64,000 nt of DNA, taken from assembly GCF_001982605.1 (NCBI RefSeq), contig NZ_MLCN01000008.1:234560-298559 (forward strand). The letters run 5' to 3'. The stretch comes from Alkanindiges hydrocarboniclasticus. Its GTDB lineage: Bacteria > Pseudomonadota > Gammaproteobacteria > Pseudomonadales > Moraxellaceae. Below, one piece after another: positions 17,507 to 27,146 of the stretch. The position numbers were made by a program, and so were the translations under genes. The stretch's first letter is position 1. Each line of letters opens with the position of its first letter. The notes under the pieces were generated by a model that had not been told where the DNA came from, searched no databases, and saw nothing but the letters and a program-made list of their open reading frames with translations.

Positions 17507-18154
17507 ATGCTATTCCGTACAAAAACATTGTTTGCCGTTTCAACCTTGTCTCTGGCGCTTGCCAGTTCAGCGTTTGCTGCCAGCCTTGATAGCCAGAATA
17601 ACGCCACTGTTAAAGTAGGCAATGCCAACGCTGGAGTATCCATTAATGCCAATGCTGATGCAAAAGGTAGTGGGGTATTAAGCGGTATTAAGAGCCTAGG
17701 CTCCAGTGCTGTAAATGGCCTTGAAAAAGCCGGTGGGGTTGTGGTTAATGAAACTAAATCTGCTACCACTTATGTAGGCGACAAAACCGAAGCAGCATGG
17801 GATAAAACCAAGCAAACGGGTGCAACTGTAACGGATCGGGCTGTTGATGGCACTCGCAAAACTGCGCATACCACGGTAGAAACCAGTAAACGTATTAGTG
17901 CCAATGTGGCGGACAAAGCTGGCAATGCCAAAGATGCCACGGTTAGCACAAGCAAAAAGGCCTATGACAAAACTGTTAATGGCAGCAAAACACTGGTCAG
18001 TAAAACCAGCCAAAAGATCCATTCTGGTGTGGAAAAAACCAAACAGCAAGTCAATACACCTGATGCCAGCGTTAAGGTAAGTCATCAGGCTCATGTCAAT
18101 ACTGGCATCGGCAAGGTCGGCACCCAAGGCCATGCGCATGTAGATGCCCGTTAA
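17507..18154 (+). CDS. Exported LEA-like amphipathic repeat protein
   Basis: A 215-residue protein starting MLFRTKTLFAVS after GTGGAG; an upstream TTG at 17477 is rejected. A clean Sec signal peptide ends at SSAFA (about residue 24). Residues 25-70 are Asn/Ala/Gly-rich (NNATVKVGNANAGVSINANA). Residues about 80-190 are Lys/Thr/Ala/Val/Asp-rich and low in hydrophobics, with a loose 11-residue periodicity (DKTEAAWDKTK, DRAVDGTRKTA, DKAGNAKDATV, KKAYDKTVNGS). This resembles group 3 LEA or apolipoprotein-like amphipathic helices. The end is His/Gly-rich. No membrane segment or cysteine. A periplasmic desiccation/stress or envelope-binding role is inference only; no family is recognised. Monocistronic, with its own terminator. 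Confidence 0.8.
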   Translation: MLFRTKTLFAVSTLSLALASSAFAASLDSQNNATVKVGNANAGVSINANADAKGSGVLSGIKSLGSSAVNGLEKAGGVVVNETKSATTYVGDKTEAAWDKTKQTGATVTDRAVDGTRKTAHTTVETSKRISANVADKAGNAKDATVSTSKKAYDKTVNGSKTLVSKTSQKIHSGVEKTKQQVNTPDASVKVSHQAHVNTGIGKVGTQGHAHVDAR

Positions 18155-18206
18155 GTGACACAGTCTTAAGTGGCATAGCCTTAAGTAATGGCACATATAA
18201 GACATA

Positions 18207-18237
18207 CCAAAAAGGGAGCTTCGGCTCTCTTTTTTTA
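18207..18237 (+). terminator. Rho-independent terminator of the LEA-like gene
   Basis: GAGC-TTCG-GCTC tetraloop stem extended by A-rich and T-rich arms (AAAAAGG on the left, TCTTTTTTT on the right), 55 bases after the stop codon. Confidence 0.88.
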
Positions 18238-18405
18238 AAACTAACCCAGAATTATTAAAATAAAGAAAGCAAAAATATAGCGCTTAAAATGTGACCACTA
18301 CAAATGAAAGCCTAGCTGATTTGATCATTTGCGCGTATCATATAGCGCTTCTTTCAAACATTGTGGTTTTGTTAGTTGTAACAAGCCCATGGAGCCAGTT
18401 TCAGC

Positions 18406-21400
18406 ATGTTTATTGTGGCCGGTGCTTCAGCACTTTCTGCCTTCAAGCAGCGTCAGCTTTTATCCCGTATTTCTGCGCTTAGCTCAGTTGCAAACACTGT
18501 TACAACGATAGAAAGCCAATTTGTTTACCTTTTTGATCAGGACTTAAGCGCGCATCAGCAGTCTGTTGCTGATAAACTGCTTAACGATGGCCAGAAATAT
18601 ACCCTGACTGTCGCTGAATCTGGCGATGTGCAGGTGCTGGTAACTACCCGCATTGGCACGATTTCGCCATGGTCATCCAAGGCCACAGATATTTTCAAGA
18701 ACTGTAATGCGCCGGTGCATCGCCTGGAACGCGGGATTTTATATACCTTGCGTGGCCTGAGCCAGCTTAATGCAGAAGTGTCTGCATTACTGCATGACCG
18801 CATGACTGAAACCATTTTTGCCACGATTGAATCCGGTGCCGCGCTGTTTAGTGAAACTGCGCCCAAGCCTTTGCAATCGGTAGATATTCTGGGTCATGGC
18901 AAGGATGCGCTGGTTAAGGCTAATCAGGAATTTGGCTTTGCGCTGTCCATGCAGGAAATTGAATACCTGACCGATGCCTTTACCCAGCTTGGCCGTAATC
19001 CGCATGACATTGAACTGATGATGTTTGCGCAGGCCAACTCCGAGCACTGCCGCCACAAAATTTTTAATGCGGAATGGACAATCAATGGTGAAAAACAGCC
19101 ATTGTCATTGTTCCAGATGATTAAAAATACCTATAAGCAATCCCCCAATGATGTGTTGTCCGCCTACAAAGACAATGCCTCGGTGATTGTTGGTTTTGAT
19201 GCCGCACGGTTTTACCAGCAGTATCAGCCTGAAAGCGGACAGCATGAATACAGCTACCGTAATCAGGCCGTACATATTCTGATGAAAGTGGAAACCCATA
19301 ACCATCCAACGGCCATTGCGCCGTTTGCCGGTGCAGCCACTGGTTCGGGCGGTGAAATCCGTGACGAAGGTGCAACGGGCCGGGGTGGTAAACCCAAAGC
19401 GGGTATGGCCGGTTTTACCGTGTCCAACCTGAACATTCCCGGCTTTGAACAGCCTTGGGAAGTGCCATATGGCAAGCCATCGCGCATGGCGTCTGCATTA
19501 CAGATCATGATTGACGGACCACTGGGCGCTGCGGCATTTAATAATGAGTTTGGCCGTCCGAACCTGTGTGGTTACTTCCGTACTTTTGAGCAGGCTATTC
19601 CAACCTTAAAAGGCGTTGAGGTTAAAGGCTTTCATAAGCCAATCATGATTGCAGGCGGCTATGGCAACATCCGGCCTGAGCATGTAGAAAAAAATCCGAT
19701 TGAACCCGGTGATTTGCTGATTGTCCTTGGTGGCCCAGCCTTGCTGATTGGTCTGGGCGGTGGTGCAGCTTCCAGTGTGGACAGCGGCACCATGGGCGAG
19801 CAGCTTGATTTTGCATCGGTACAGCGTGATAACCCTGAAATGGAACGCCGTTGCCAGGAAGTCATTGATGCCTGTTGGGGCATGGAAGACCGTAACCCGA
19901 TTGTATCGGTACATGATGTGGGCGCAGGTGGTTTATCCAATGCCATGCCTGAGCTGGTGAATGACCACAAGCTGGGTGCAGTACTAAACCTGCGCAAGAT
20001 TCCATCCTTGGAGTCCGGTATGTCACCGATGGAAATCTGGTCAAACGAAGCACAGGAACGTTATGTGCTGGCCATTCGCCCGGATTCGCTGGAACTGTTT
20101 GAGTCATTGTGCGCGCGTGAGCGTTGTCCGTTTGCCGTACTGGGTGCAGCCACCGAAGCACGTCATTTAACTGTTGAAGATCCGTTATTTGACAACAAGG
20201 CGGTTGATATTCCCATGCAGGTGATGCTGGGTGGCATGCCACGCATGCAGCGCAGTTTTGACAGCATGACGCGTGAAGGAACCCACTTTGATACCAGCAC
20301 GATTGATTTAAAAGATGCGATTTTCCGTGTACTGCGCCATCCCTCGGTTGCCAGCAAGTCTTTCCTGATTACTATTGGTGACCGCTCAATTACCGGAATG
20401 GTGGCACGCGACCAGATGGTTGGCCCATGGCAAGTGCCTGTAGCCGATTGTGCCGTTACCACGACTGGCTACCAGACCTATACTGGCGAAGCCATGAGTA
20501 TGGGTGAGCGTCCACCAGTTGCCTTGCTTAATCCGGCAGCGTCGGCACGTCTGGCCGTGGCAGAAGCCATTACCAACATTAGTGCCACCCGCATCAAGCA
20601 ACTCAGTGACATTAAACTGTCTGCCAACTGGATGGCTGCGGCTGGCCAGATGGGTGAAGATCAGGCGCTGTTTGAAGCGGTAAAAACCGTGGGCATGGAA
20701 ATTTGTCCGGCGCTGGATATTGCCATTCCGGTGGGCAAGGACTCGCTGTCCATGCGGACCACATGGCAGGATGCAGAAACCGGTGAAGACAAGGCGGTAA
20801 CCTCGCCCATGTCTGCCATTATTTCTGCCTTTGCCCCAGTGCAGGACGTGCGTAAAACCCTGACGCCAGAACTGAAGCGGGTTGAAGACACGGTGCTGGT
20901 ACGTCTGGATCTGTCGCGTGGCAAATTCCGTCTGGGCGCTTCCATTTTGGCGCAGGTGTATCAGTCTCTGGGTGAAACCACAGCTGACCTTGATTCTGCC
21001 GATGACCTCAAAGCTTTCTTTAACCTGATTCAGGACTGGAACCAGCGTGGCTTGCTATTGGCATACCATGATATTGGTGACGGTGGCTTGCTGGCGGCTG
21101 TGAGTGAAATGATGTTTGCATCACGCCTTGGCGCTGACTTGCAACTGACTGGCAATGATACACTGGCTGAACTGTTTGCCGAAGAAATTGGCGCGGTGGT
21201 GCAGTTAACTGCTGCAAACTGGGCACAACTACAGCAAGAGTTACAAGGTCACCTGTTACAGGATGCCATTGTACAAATTGGTCGCGTCAATTCGAGTGAC
21301 CAGTTGACTGTGGCTGGCCTGACCTTGTCGCGTGTGGACATGCAACAGGCCTGGGCAGAAGTCAGCCATCAAATCCAGCGTCTGCGCGATAATAGTGAGG

Positions 21401-22281
21401 GAGCCGATCAGGAATTTAGCCTGATTGGTAATCCTGATTTTCAGGGACTGATTGCTAAGCCAACATTTGATTTGAACGAACCGATTGAAGCGCCGTTTAT
21501 CAATATACGCAAGCCAAAAATGGCAATCCTGCGTGAACAGGGTGTCAATGGCCAACTGGAAATGGCAGCAGGTTTTGAAAAAGCCGGTTTCTGTAGCATC
21601 GACGTTCACATGAGCGACCTGCTGGCTGGTCATATTGACCTGAATGATTTTGAAGGTCTGGTGGCTTGTGGTGGCTTCAGTTATGGTGACGTACTGGGTG
21701 CGGGCGGTGGCTGGGCAAAGTCCATCCTGTTCAATACCCGCCTGCGTGACCAGTTTGCCCGTTTCTTCCAGCGTGAGGAAACCTTTAGCTTGGGCATCTG
21801 TAATGGTTGCCAGATGATGTCACAGCTTAAAGACCTGATTCCCGGTGCCAGCGAGTGGCCGCGTTTTTACCAAAACACCAGTGAACGCTTTGAAGCACGT
21901 ACCGTGAATGTGCGTGTGGAAAAATCCCGTTCTGTGTTACTCGAAGACATGGCTGGTTCGATTTTGCCGATTGCAGTTGCTCATGGTGAAGGCCGTGTGG
22001 TTGCCAGCGAAGATGCCTTGGCAAGTCTGGCGGCGCAGCAACAGGTTACCTTGCGCTATGTGGACAGTCAGGGTAATCCAACCCAGCATTATCCGCTTAA
22101 TCCAAATGGTTCACCGGATGGCATTACTGGCGTTACCAGCCTTGATGGCCGTGCCACTATTTTAATGCCGCATCCGGAGCGTACCTTCCGTGCTGTGCAG
22201 CATTCATGGAAACCGGAAGACTGGCAGGATGATGGCGCGTGGATGCGTTTATTCCGCAATGCGCGTCGCTTTGTTGGCTAA
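18406..22281 (+). CDS. purL: Phosphoribosylformylglycinamidine synthase
   Basis: Converts FGAR to FGAM with ATP and glutamine in de novo purine synthesis. A 1291-residue, single-chain large PurL of proteobacterial type. N-terminal substrate-channel domain ([17 protein letters not shown]), then two AIRS-like halves with [19 protein letters not shown] (about residue 205), [20 protein letters not shown] and [11 protein letters not shown]. The C-terminal glutamine amidotransferase domain has the nucleophile in [13 protein letters not shown] and the His/Glu pair in [14 protein letters not shown] lies upstream of the ATG. It is followed by a perfect terminator and is transcribed alone. Confidence 0.97.
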   Translation: MFIVAGASALSAFKQRQLLSRISALSSVANTVTTIESQFVYLFDQDLSAHQQSVADKLLNDGQKYTLTVAESGDVQVLVTTRIGTISPWSSKATDIFKNCNAPVHRLERGILYTLRGLSQLNAEVSALLHDRMTETIFATIESGAALFSETAPKPLQSVDILGHGKDALVKANQEFGFALSMQEIEYLTDAFTQLGRNPHDIELMMFAQANSEHCRHKIFNAEWTINGEKQPLSLFQMIKNTYKQSPNDVLSAYKDNASVIVGFDAARFYQQYQPESGQHEYSYRNQAVHILMKVETHNHPTAIAPFAGAATGSGGEIRDEGATGRGGKPKAGMAGFTVSNLNIPGFEQPWEVPYGKPSRMASALQIMIDGPLGAAAFNNEFGRPNLCGYFRTFEQAIPTLKGVEVKGFHKPIMIAGGYGNIRPEHVEKNPIEPGDLLIVLGGPALLIGLGGGAASSVDSGTMGEQLDFASVQRDNPEMERRCQEVIDACWGMEDRNPIVSVHDVGAGGLSNAMPELVNDHKLGAVLNLRKIPSLESGMSPMEIWSNEAQERYVLAIRPDSLELFESLCARERCPFAVLGAATEARHLTVEDPLFDNKAVDIPMQVMLGGMPRMQRSFDSMTREGTHFDTSTIDLKDAIFRVLRHPSVASKSFLITIGDRSITGMVARDQMVGPWQVPVADCAVTTTGYQTYTGEAMSMGERPPVALLNPAASARLAVAEAITNISATRIKQLSDIKLSANWMAAAGQMGEDQALFEAVKTVGMEICPALDIAIPVGKDSLSMRTTWQDAETGEDKAVTSPMSAIISAFAPVQDVRKTLTPELKRVEDTVLVRLDLSRGKFRLGASILAQVYQSLGETTADLDSADDLKAFFNLIQDWNQRGLLLAYHDIGDGGLLAAVSEMMFASRLGADLQLTGNDTLAELFAEEIGAVVQLTAANWAQLQQELQGHLLQDAIVQIGRVNSSDQLTVAGLTLSRVDMQQAWAEVSHQIQRLRDNSEGADQEFSLIGNPDFQGLIAKPTFDLNEPIEAPFINIRKPKMAILREQGVNGQLEMAAGFEKAGFCSIDVHMSDLLAGHIDLNDFEGLVACGGFSYGDVLGAGGGWAKSILFNTRLRDQFARFFQREETFSLGICNGCQMMSQLKDLIPGASEWPRFYQNTSERFEARTVNVRVEKSRSVLLEDMAGSILPIAVAHGEGRVVASEDALASLAAQQQVTLRYVDSQGNPTQHYPLNPNGSPDGITGVTSLDGRATILMPHPERTFRAVQHSWKPEDWQDDGAWMRLFRNARRFVG

Positions 22282-22310
22282 TTCTTAGCTTAGTCGTGGT
22301 TGTATATAGA

Positions 22311-22342
22311 AAAATGCCGTGTCAAATGACACGGCATTTTTA
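22311..22342 (+). terminator. Rho-independent terminator of purL
   Basis: Perfect 14-bp inverted repeat, AAAATGCCGTGTCA and TGACACGGCATTTT, with a two-base loop; the T-run forms the 3' arm. It lies 29 bases after purL. Confidence 0.88.
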
Positions 22343-22554
22343 CTGGTTTTCAGGCTTCAAATTAAAGCGAAAATAAATGGACGTGTCTATTTTTTAACGC
22401 TATCTTTACAACACATAATAATTGGTATTTGTGCCAAAACAACAAGACATGCAAGTCAATACAGGGTTCATATAGTAGGGACCTGTCGATTGCCTTACAG
22501 CGTCATTTGCACAGATTAACCACGGGTTATAAATTAAAAGTTAAGGAATGATTG

Positions 22555-22866
22555 ATGTACAAACTGGTTTTTTTTGTTCCGGATACCCATGTGAATGAGG
22601 TTAAAGAAGCAATCTTTGCCGCAGGTGCAGGCAAGGTTGGTGACTACGAATGTTGCGCATGGCAAGTATTGGGGCAGGGGCAGTTTCGCCCGCTTAAGGG
22701 AGCCAACCCGCATATTGGCGAGGTGGGAAAAATTGAGCTGGTGCCTGAGTGGCGGGTAGAGGTGGTTTTACCACGGGACAAACTGGCCAAGGTTTTGCAG
22801 GTAATGAAAGAAGCCCATCCTTATGAGCATCCTGCTTTTGATGTGATTCAACTGATTTCATGGTAA
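22555..22866 (+). CDS. NIF3-like / YqfO C-terminal-type small protein
   Basis: A 103-residue protein starting MYKLVFFVPDTHVNEV; AAGGA lies 7 bases upstream of this ATG, while the TTG one codon earlier is rejected. The sequence, with VKEAIFAAGAGKVGDYECCAW, FRPLKGANPHIGEVGKIE and AHPYEHPAFDVIQL, matches the CutA-like insert domain found in the middle of some NIF3/DUF34 proteins and also as a stand-alone protein. The two-cysteine and HPYEHPAFD motifs are conserved in the family. Biochemical function is not established; a metal- or ligand-binding trimer is likely from the fold. It stands alone. Confidence 0.85.
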   Translation: MYKLVFFVPDTHVNEVKEAIFAAGAGKVGDYECCAWQVLGQGQFRPLKGANPHIGEVGKIELVPEWRVEVVLPRDKLAKVLQVMKEAHPYEHPAFDVIQLISW

Positions 22867-22907
22867 AAGCCTGTAAAGGGTTTTTAATCAACAATAATTA
22901 AAAATAG

Positions 22908-22937
22908 ACGCCTGTATGGTGATTGAGCAGGCGTTTA
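22908..22937. terminator. Weak hairpin after the NIF3-like gene
   Basis: ACGCCTG/CAGGCGT stem (22908-22914, 22928-22934) with only three T downstream on the plus strand. The better T-run (TATTTTTAATT) lies on the minus strand side. Possible terminator. Confidence 0.4.
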
Positions 22938-23048
22938 CAGCATTAAGAAAAAATAATTTTTTGACAGCAAAGTCGTTAAACTCATTTAAAATAGGTATCA
23001 GCCTGTAAGCATCATTAAGGCATCTCCACAATTTTGCAGGTACTACCC

Positions 23049-23627
23049 GTGTTTGATTTTCTTGTTTTTATTGGACGTTTCCAGCCGTTTCATCTGGCCC
23101 ATCAGGCTGTAATTCAGGAAGCTTTTAAGCACAGTAAGTCAGTGATTATCCTGCTGGGTTCAGCGCAACCGGAGCGCACCCTCAAAAATGTATTTACGGC
23201 TGATGAGCGTGAGCAAATGATCCGTGCTGGCTTTGCACCAGCGCAACAAGGCCAGCTTCATTTTGCAGGCTTAGTGGATGTTTTTAATGATGAAAAGTGG
23301 ACAGCCATGGTCAAGCAGGCGGTGCAGGCTATTATTCAGCACAGTATGCAGGCTGGCCACTCACATCCAGCCAGTAAAGTTGGGCTAATTGGTCATTTCA
23401 AGGATCAGAGCTCCTATTATTTGTCGCTGTTTCCAGAGTGGCCCCTGGTTGAGCTGGACAATTATTTTCATTTATCGGCAACCCCCATTCGCGAGCAGTA
23501 CTTGCTCGGCCATTTGCCCACTTTAATGCAGGTTCCAGCCTCCACATTAAGCTTCCTGATTAAGTTTCAGCAAACATCAAGCTATAGAGCATTACAGCAA
23601 CAGGTGCAGCAATCGCTTAAGGTATAA
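23049..23627 (+). CDS. nadM: NadM-type nicotinamide-nucleotide adenylyltransferase
   Basis: Joins NMN and ATP to make NAD, bypassing deamidation. About 192 residues from a GTG start (MFDFLVFIGRFQPFH); a TTG start at 23034 five codons upstream is also possible. The nucleotidyltransferase motif GRFQPFHLAHQ (HxxH type) opens the protein. LGSAQPERTLKNVFTADERE and LSATPIREQYLLG (the ISGTxIR-type motif) close the active site. It resembles the NMN-adenylyltransferase domain of bifunctional NadM/Nudix proteins, but the length here leaves no room for a Nudix domain. Acinetobacter species use a NadM of this type for nicotinamide salvage; the partner nadV or nadR-type genes are not in the window. Confidence 0.87.
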   Translation: MFDFLVFIGRFQPFHLAHQAVIQEAFKHSKSVIILLGSAQPERTLKNVFTADEREQMIRAGFAPAQQGQLHFAGLVDVFNDEKWTAMVKQAVQAIIQHSMQAGHSHPASKVGLIGHFKDQSSYYLSLFPEWPLVELDNYFHLSATPIREQYLLGHLPTLMQVPASTLSFLIKFQQTSSYRALQQQVQQSLKV

Positions 23628-23656
23628 CTGTACTTAACAGCTATATCGGTGAATCC

Positions 23657-24226
23657 ATGATTGCTCAGAAAATGAAAATTGCCTGCTGTGCTGTAACGCT
23701 ACCGTTGCTGGTAACCCTAACAACCACTGCTGCACAAGCTGCGGCTTTAAAGGTTGATCCTGCCCAAACCCGTGTTGCCTTTCAGGTAAAAGGTGTGGGT
23801 GGTGCCAGTGGAAGTTTCAGCAAGTTTCAGGGTACGGCCAATTATAATCCGGACAATATTAAAGACTTGAAAATCAACTTTATCATTGATAGCAACAGTA
23901 TAGATGCCGGTGCCAAAACCGCCATTTATAAGGGCGAAAAAGTATTTGATGTAGATGATTATCCAACGCTGAGTTTTCGCAGCACACAGGTCATTCCAAA
24001 GTCTGGTAACAATATAAAAGTTGATGGTTTGCTCACCATGCATGGAGTAACCAAGCCTGTCAGCTGGAATATGCAAATTGACCCAGCCCGTAGTAATGAC
24101 CAGCAATTGCACTTTACTGCCGATACCCGCATTAAGCGCAGTCAGTGGGGCATGGACGGTTATTCAAAACTGGCTTCTGATCAGGTTGATCTGACTATTC
24201 AGGCTCGGCTGAGCGCAACCAGTTAA
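23657..24226 (+). CDS. YceI-family periplasmic protein
   Basis: A 189-residue protein with a Sec signal peptide (cleavage near AAQAAA, about residue 30). The mature part is the YceI lipocalin-like beta-barrel: LKVDPAQTRVAFQVKGVG, INFIIDSNSIDAG, the characteristic KGEKVFDVDDYPTLSFRST, and TMHGVTKPVSWNM. YceI proteins bind polyisoprenoids in a hydrophobic pocket; the cellular role is unclear, with links to stress and pH in some species. It lies 29 bases after nadM and may be co-transcribed with it. A strong terminator follows. Confidence 0.92.
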   Translation: MIAQKMKIACCAVTLPLLVTLTTTAAQAAALKVDPAQTRVAFQVKGVGGASGSFSKFQGTANYNPDNIKDLKINFIIDSNSIDAGAKTAIYKGEKVFDVDDYPTLSFRSTQVIPKSGNNIKVDGLLTMHGVTKPVSWNMQIDPARSNDQQLHFTADTRIKRSQWGMDGYSKLASDQVDLTIQARLSATS

Positions 24227-24280
24227 TGTGTGAAAGGTATTAAACCCGCTTTAAGTCTTCAGTGTTTAAAAATTTGTTGT

Positions 24281-24320
24281 TAAAAAAGCAGAGGCTCTAC
24301 CCTGAGCACTCTGCTTTTTT
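24281..24320. terminator. Strong bidirectional terminator between YceI gene and bcp
   Basis: AAAAAAGCAGAG (24282-24293) pairs perfectly with CTCTGCTTTTTT (24309-24320). An inner GCTC/GAGC stem extends it. A-run and T-run on both sides let it serve both convergent genes. Confidence 0.92.
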
Positions 24321-24362
24321 ATGGGCTTTAATAAGTCTTAAATTAAAACTGTAAAAATTAAA

Positions 24363-24845
24363 TTAGCCTTGCTGCTGAATAAAATTCAATAGCATAGCCG
24401 CATGTCCCGCTGCCTTTACCTTGCGCCAGCTTTGAACCAGTTGACCTTGCTGGTCAAACAAAAAACTGCTGCGCTCGATGCCCTGAACCTGTTTGCCGTA
24501 CATATTTTTGGTTTTAATCACATCGAAATAGCGGCACAGGGTTTCATTAGGATCACTAATCAAGGCAAATGGAATATTTTCCTTGAGTGTAAATTTATCA
24601 TGGGATTTCAGGCTGTCACGTGACACACCATAAATTTTGATGCCCAGTTTTTCAAAATCAGGCAATAAATCACGAAAGTCTTGTGCCTGCGTAGTGCAAC
24701 CTGCGGTTAAATCCTTTGGATAAAAATACAGCAGTGTGTAATGGCCCTGAAGTGTTTGCAGGTTAAAACTACCTTGGGTGCTATCAACAGTTAAATCAGG
24801 CAGTGCGGCAGGTTGTTCAGGCGTAGAAACTGGCAGTAAAGACAT
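24363..24845 (-). CDS. bcp: Bcp/PrxQ-type thiol peroxidase (peroxiredoxin)
   Basis: Reduces hydrogen peroxide and organic hydroperoxides in the cytoplasm using a peroxidatic cysteine. A 160-residue protein with the AhpC/TSA thioredoxin fold (LYFYPKDLTAGCTTQAQDFRD). Cys50 is the peroxidatic residue. In E. coli Bcp the resolving cysteine lies five residues later (GCTVQAC); here that position is Gln55, so this is a 1-Cys-like variant unless another Cys (LCRYFD, about residue 107) takes the part. The rest of the family pattern is present (KIYGVSRDSLKSHDKF, SSFLFDQQGQLV). It is transcribed alone toward the YceI gene. Confidence 0.93.
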   Translation of the reverse strand: MSLLPVSTPEQPAALPDLTVDSTQGSFNLQTLQGHYTLLYFYPKDLTAGCTTQAQDFRDLLPDFEKLGIKIYGVSRDSLKSHDKFTLKENIPFALISDPNETLCRYFDVIKTKNMYGKQVQGIERSSFLFDQQGQLVQSWRKVKAAGHAAMLLNFIQQQG

Positions 24846-24941
24846 AGGTTTTTTTACAGGCTAAATAATGATAAGTATAAAACAGGATTGATCAAGCCAA
24901 AGCTGTTAAGACGTTTTAATCACTTGATTAAAAAATAAGAT

Positions 24942-24979
24942 TAAAAAAACAAGGCCCATTAAATATAACGGGCCTTGTT
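24942..24979 (-). terminator. Terminator of the queE-queC-orf unit
   Basis: On the minus strand ACAAGGCCC/GGGCCTTGT (24949-24957, 24970-24978) forms a stem followed by a run of seven T. It lies 47 bases past the stop of the small secreted-protein gene. Confidence 0.9.
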
Positions 24980-25025
24980 CAGCAATTTATTTTAACAGGC
25001 AAGAATGCAGGATTGGCAAGCCTGA

Positions 25026-25382
25026 TTATTTCTTGCTGGCAGCAGGGAACTGGGGCTCACTCATTTTTACTCCAGACCGGCATTTATCCAGATCACCCTT
25101 GATGCGTTTTAATGCAGACAGGTTATTGGGATTCTGGCCTTTCATCGCAGCACTTTGAATATCCCAGAACTCACCCAGTTTCAGCTGGCTGGCCTGAACA
25201 TTAATGGTACAGCTACATACTTTTTTTGCACTGGAAGAATCTGTCATTTTAAGCTGGACGGCTTCATCCGCACAGCGTTCAATCATGGCAGACTTGATAT
25301 CGGTTGGGGCAGCAAAAGTTGTGCTGGAGCAGGCCACTACACTGGCAATAAATGCTAAACGTACAGAAGAAAATTTGATCAT
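25026..25382 (-). CDS. Small exported cysteine-containing protein of unknown function
   Basis: A 118-residue protein starting MIKFSSVRLAFIAS; AGGA precedes this ATG, while the longer frame runs into queC. A Sec signal peptide ends at TTFAA (about residue 25); the Cys at residue 18 (VVACSS) could also be read as a lipobox, but the -3 to -1 residues fit poorly. The mature part has four cysteines (ERCADEAV, KVCSCTINV, DKCRSG), likely two disulfides, in a mostly helical charged sequence. It starts 7 bases after queC and is read in the same transcript. No family is recognised and no tie to queuosine metabolism is evident. Confidence 0.72.
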   Translation of the reverse strand: MIKFSSVRLAFIASVVACSSTTFAAPTDIKSAMIERCADEAVQLKMTDSSSAKKVCSCTINVQASQLKLGEFWDIQSAAMKGQNPNNLSALKRIKGDLDKCRSGVKMSEPQFPAASKK

Positions 25383-25389
25383 ATTAGTC

Positions 25390-26157
25390 CTAATCTTGAT
25401 TGGTCGCTGCTTGATATAACGTGGGATCCTTAACGCCCGCATCCAGAAAACCCTGGCGACGTAAGCGGCAACTGTCACACCGACCACACGCATAACCGTT
25501 AACGTCCGCCTGATAACAGGAGATGGTCTGCGAGTAGTCTACCCCGTGTTCTAGACCCAGCTGTATAATAGCTGCTTTTGTCAATTGTAATAATGGAGTT
25601 TCTATTGTAATTGGGTTACCTTCGACACCCGCTCTTGTGGCCAAAGCTGCCATTTTGGCAAAGGCGTCAATATAATCGGGACGGCAATCGGGATAGCCTG
25701 AGTAATCTACAGCATTGATTCCAATTACAATAGCGCTTGCATTGATAACTTCTGCTGCAGCCAGTGCATAGGATAAAAAGATGGTATTACGCGCAGGTAC
25801 ATAGGTGACCGGAATGCTGCCTGGCAGTTCATCGCTCTGATCTTCAGGTACGTCAATGGAATCATCTGTCAGGGCTGAACCGCCCAGTTGGCGCAGGTCA
25901 ATATCAATAATGCGATGCTCTACACCCGCTCGCTTTGCCAAGGCCCTGGCGGCATCCAGTTCGCTGGAATGACGCTGGCCATAGGAAAAACTCAAGGCAA
26001 AGCATTCGTAACGGGCCTGTGCCCATGCCAGACAGGTGGTTGAATCCAGCCCACCGGACAGCAGTACAATGGCCCGCGGCTTTTGTGAACTCGCAGGCGA
26101 TACATTGTCGTTTGAAATACGGGGACTTGAAAAATCAGGGGAAGAAGATTGAGTCAT
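25390..26157 (-). CDS. queC: 7-cyano-7-deazaguanine (preQ0) synthase QueC
   Basis: Converts 7-carboxy-7-deazaguanine to preQ0 with ATP and ammonia, on the path to queuosine in tRNA. A 255-residue protein with an N-terminal extension of about 28 residues rich in Ser/Pro. The PP-loop is [17 protein letters not shown] (about residues 30-46), substrate-side motifs [18 protein letters not shown] and [13 protein letters not shown] follow, and the C-terminal zinc site is [17 protein letters not shown]. It follows queE by 36 bases on the same strand, a functional operon. Confidence 0.97.
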   Translation of the reverse strand: MTQSSSPDFSSPRISNDNVSPASSQKPRAIVLLSGGLDSTTCLAWAQARYECFALSFSYGQRHSSELDAARALAKRAGVEHRIIDIDLRQLGGSALTDDSIDVPEDQSDELPGSIPVTYVPARNTIFLSYALAAAEVINASAIVIGINAVDYSGYPDCRPDYIDAFAKMAALATRAGVEGNPITIETPLLQLTKAAIIQLGLEHGVDYSQTISCYQADVNGYACGRCDSCRLRRQGFLDAGVKDPTLYQAATNQD

Positions 26158-26193
26158 AACATTACCTTGGACGTTGTTAGCCGGGCTAGTGGC

Positions 26194-26895
26194 TTAACGG
26201 CCTTTTTCATCATTCCACAACAGCTTGTGAAGCTGTAATTGAAAGCGCACGGGCAGGCGGTCTGCCACAATCCAGTCTGCCAGTTGCCGGGCAAAAGCCG
26301 GTAGGGTGGCTCTGGTTTTATCAATGGCAAAGGCTGGTGAAAACCATACGGTACTAACCCGTTCATTCAGGCCATACTGCTGTAATTGCTGTTTGGCCCA
26401 GTCATAGTCTTCACGATTGCAAATGACAAACTTGATCTGGTCGTGCTGGGTTAAAAAATCAAGGTTTTCCATCATGTTGCGGTGTTGCTCGCCTGATGAC
26501 GGGGTTTTTAGATCCATTACCTTGGAAACACGTGAATCAACTGCCTGAACTGACAACGCGCCACTGGTTTCCAGCGACACCTGCAAGCCAGCATCGCATA
26601 GCTGCTGGAGCAATGGAATACAGTTGGGCTGGGCCAGTGGCTCGCCACCGGTTACGCATACGTGCCTGACACCAAATTCGTTGACCTGATCCATAATGGC
26701 TTGCAGCGACACCCGTTCACCCCCTTCAAAGGAGTAGGTGGTATCGCAATAGGTACAGCGCAGCGGGCAGCCAGTCAGCCGTACAAAAACGCAAGGCCAG
26801 CCCGATTCATTGGCTTCGCCTTGTAGCGAATAAAAGATTTCGGTCAGGCGCAGGCCGGCAGCCGGATCAGTAACAGGAATTTGGGCAGAACGCAT
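26194..26895 (-). CDS. queE: 7-carboxy-7-deazaguanine synthase QueE
   Basis: Radical SAM enzyme that contracts 6-carboxytetrahydropterin to 7-carboxy-7-deazaguanine. A 233-residue protein. The CxxxCxxC cluster motif is CPLRCTYC (Cys43, Cys47, Cys50), preceded by EIFYSLQGEANESGWPCVFV, the QueE signature. The glycine-rich SAM site is VCVTGGEPLAQPNC. The product passes to QueC encoded next. The ribosome-binding site is weak and the start is chosen for family fit. queD and queF are not in the window. Confidence 0.96.
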   Translation of the reverse strand: MRSAQIPVTDPAAGLRLTEIFYSLQGEANESGWPCVFVRLTGCPLRCTYCDTTYSFEGGERVSLQAIMDQVNEFGVRHVCVTGGEPLAQPNCIPLLQQLCDAGLQVSLETSGALSVQAVDSRVSKVMDLKTPSSGEQHRNMMENLDFLTQHDQIKFVICNREDYDWAKQQLQQYGLNERVSTVWFSPAFAIDKTRATLPAFARQLADWIVADRLPVRFQLQLHKLLWNDEKGR

Positions 26896-27052
26896 AAGGG
26901 TGGTTTAAAACCTGTAAGGGATAAAAATACAAAAGCACCTAAGCCTAAAAACAATACCGCAGAAAACCATAAAACAGAACTATAAAAACATCACCAAGCA
27001 AAACTATTGAGCCAATAGCATAAAGCAAAAACAGTACGGTAAAACCATGCAG

Positions 27053-27103
27053 CAAAAAATGACGCCTTGCTTGCCATAATTATAAATTTAGCAATACAAG
27101 GCG
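27053..27103 (-). terminator. Probable terminator of dapD
   Basis: CGCCTTG (27063-27069) and CAAGGCG (27097-27103) form a stem. On the minus strand it is followed by TCATTTTTT, about 43 bases past the dapD stop. The loop is long and may itself pair (TTGC/GCAA). Confidence 0.6.
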
Positions 27104-27146
27104 CATAAACAATGAATAATCAGCGTGCTAATTAATCCTTGCTTTA

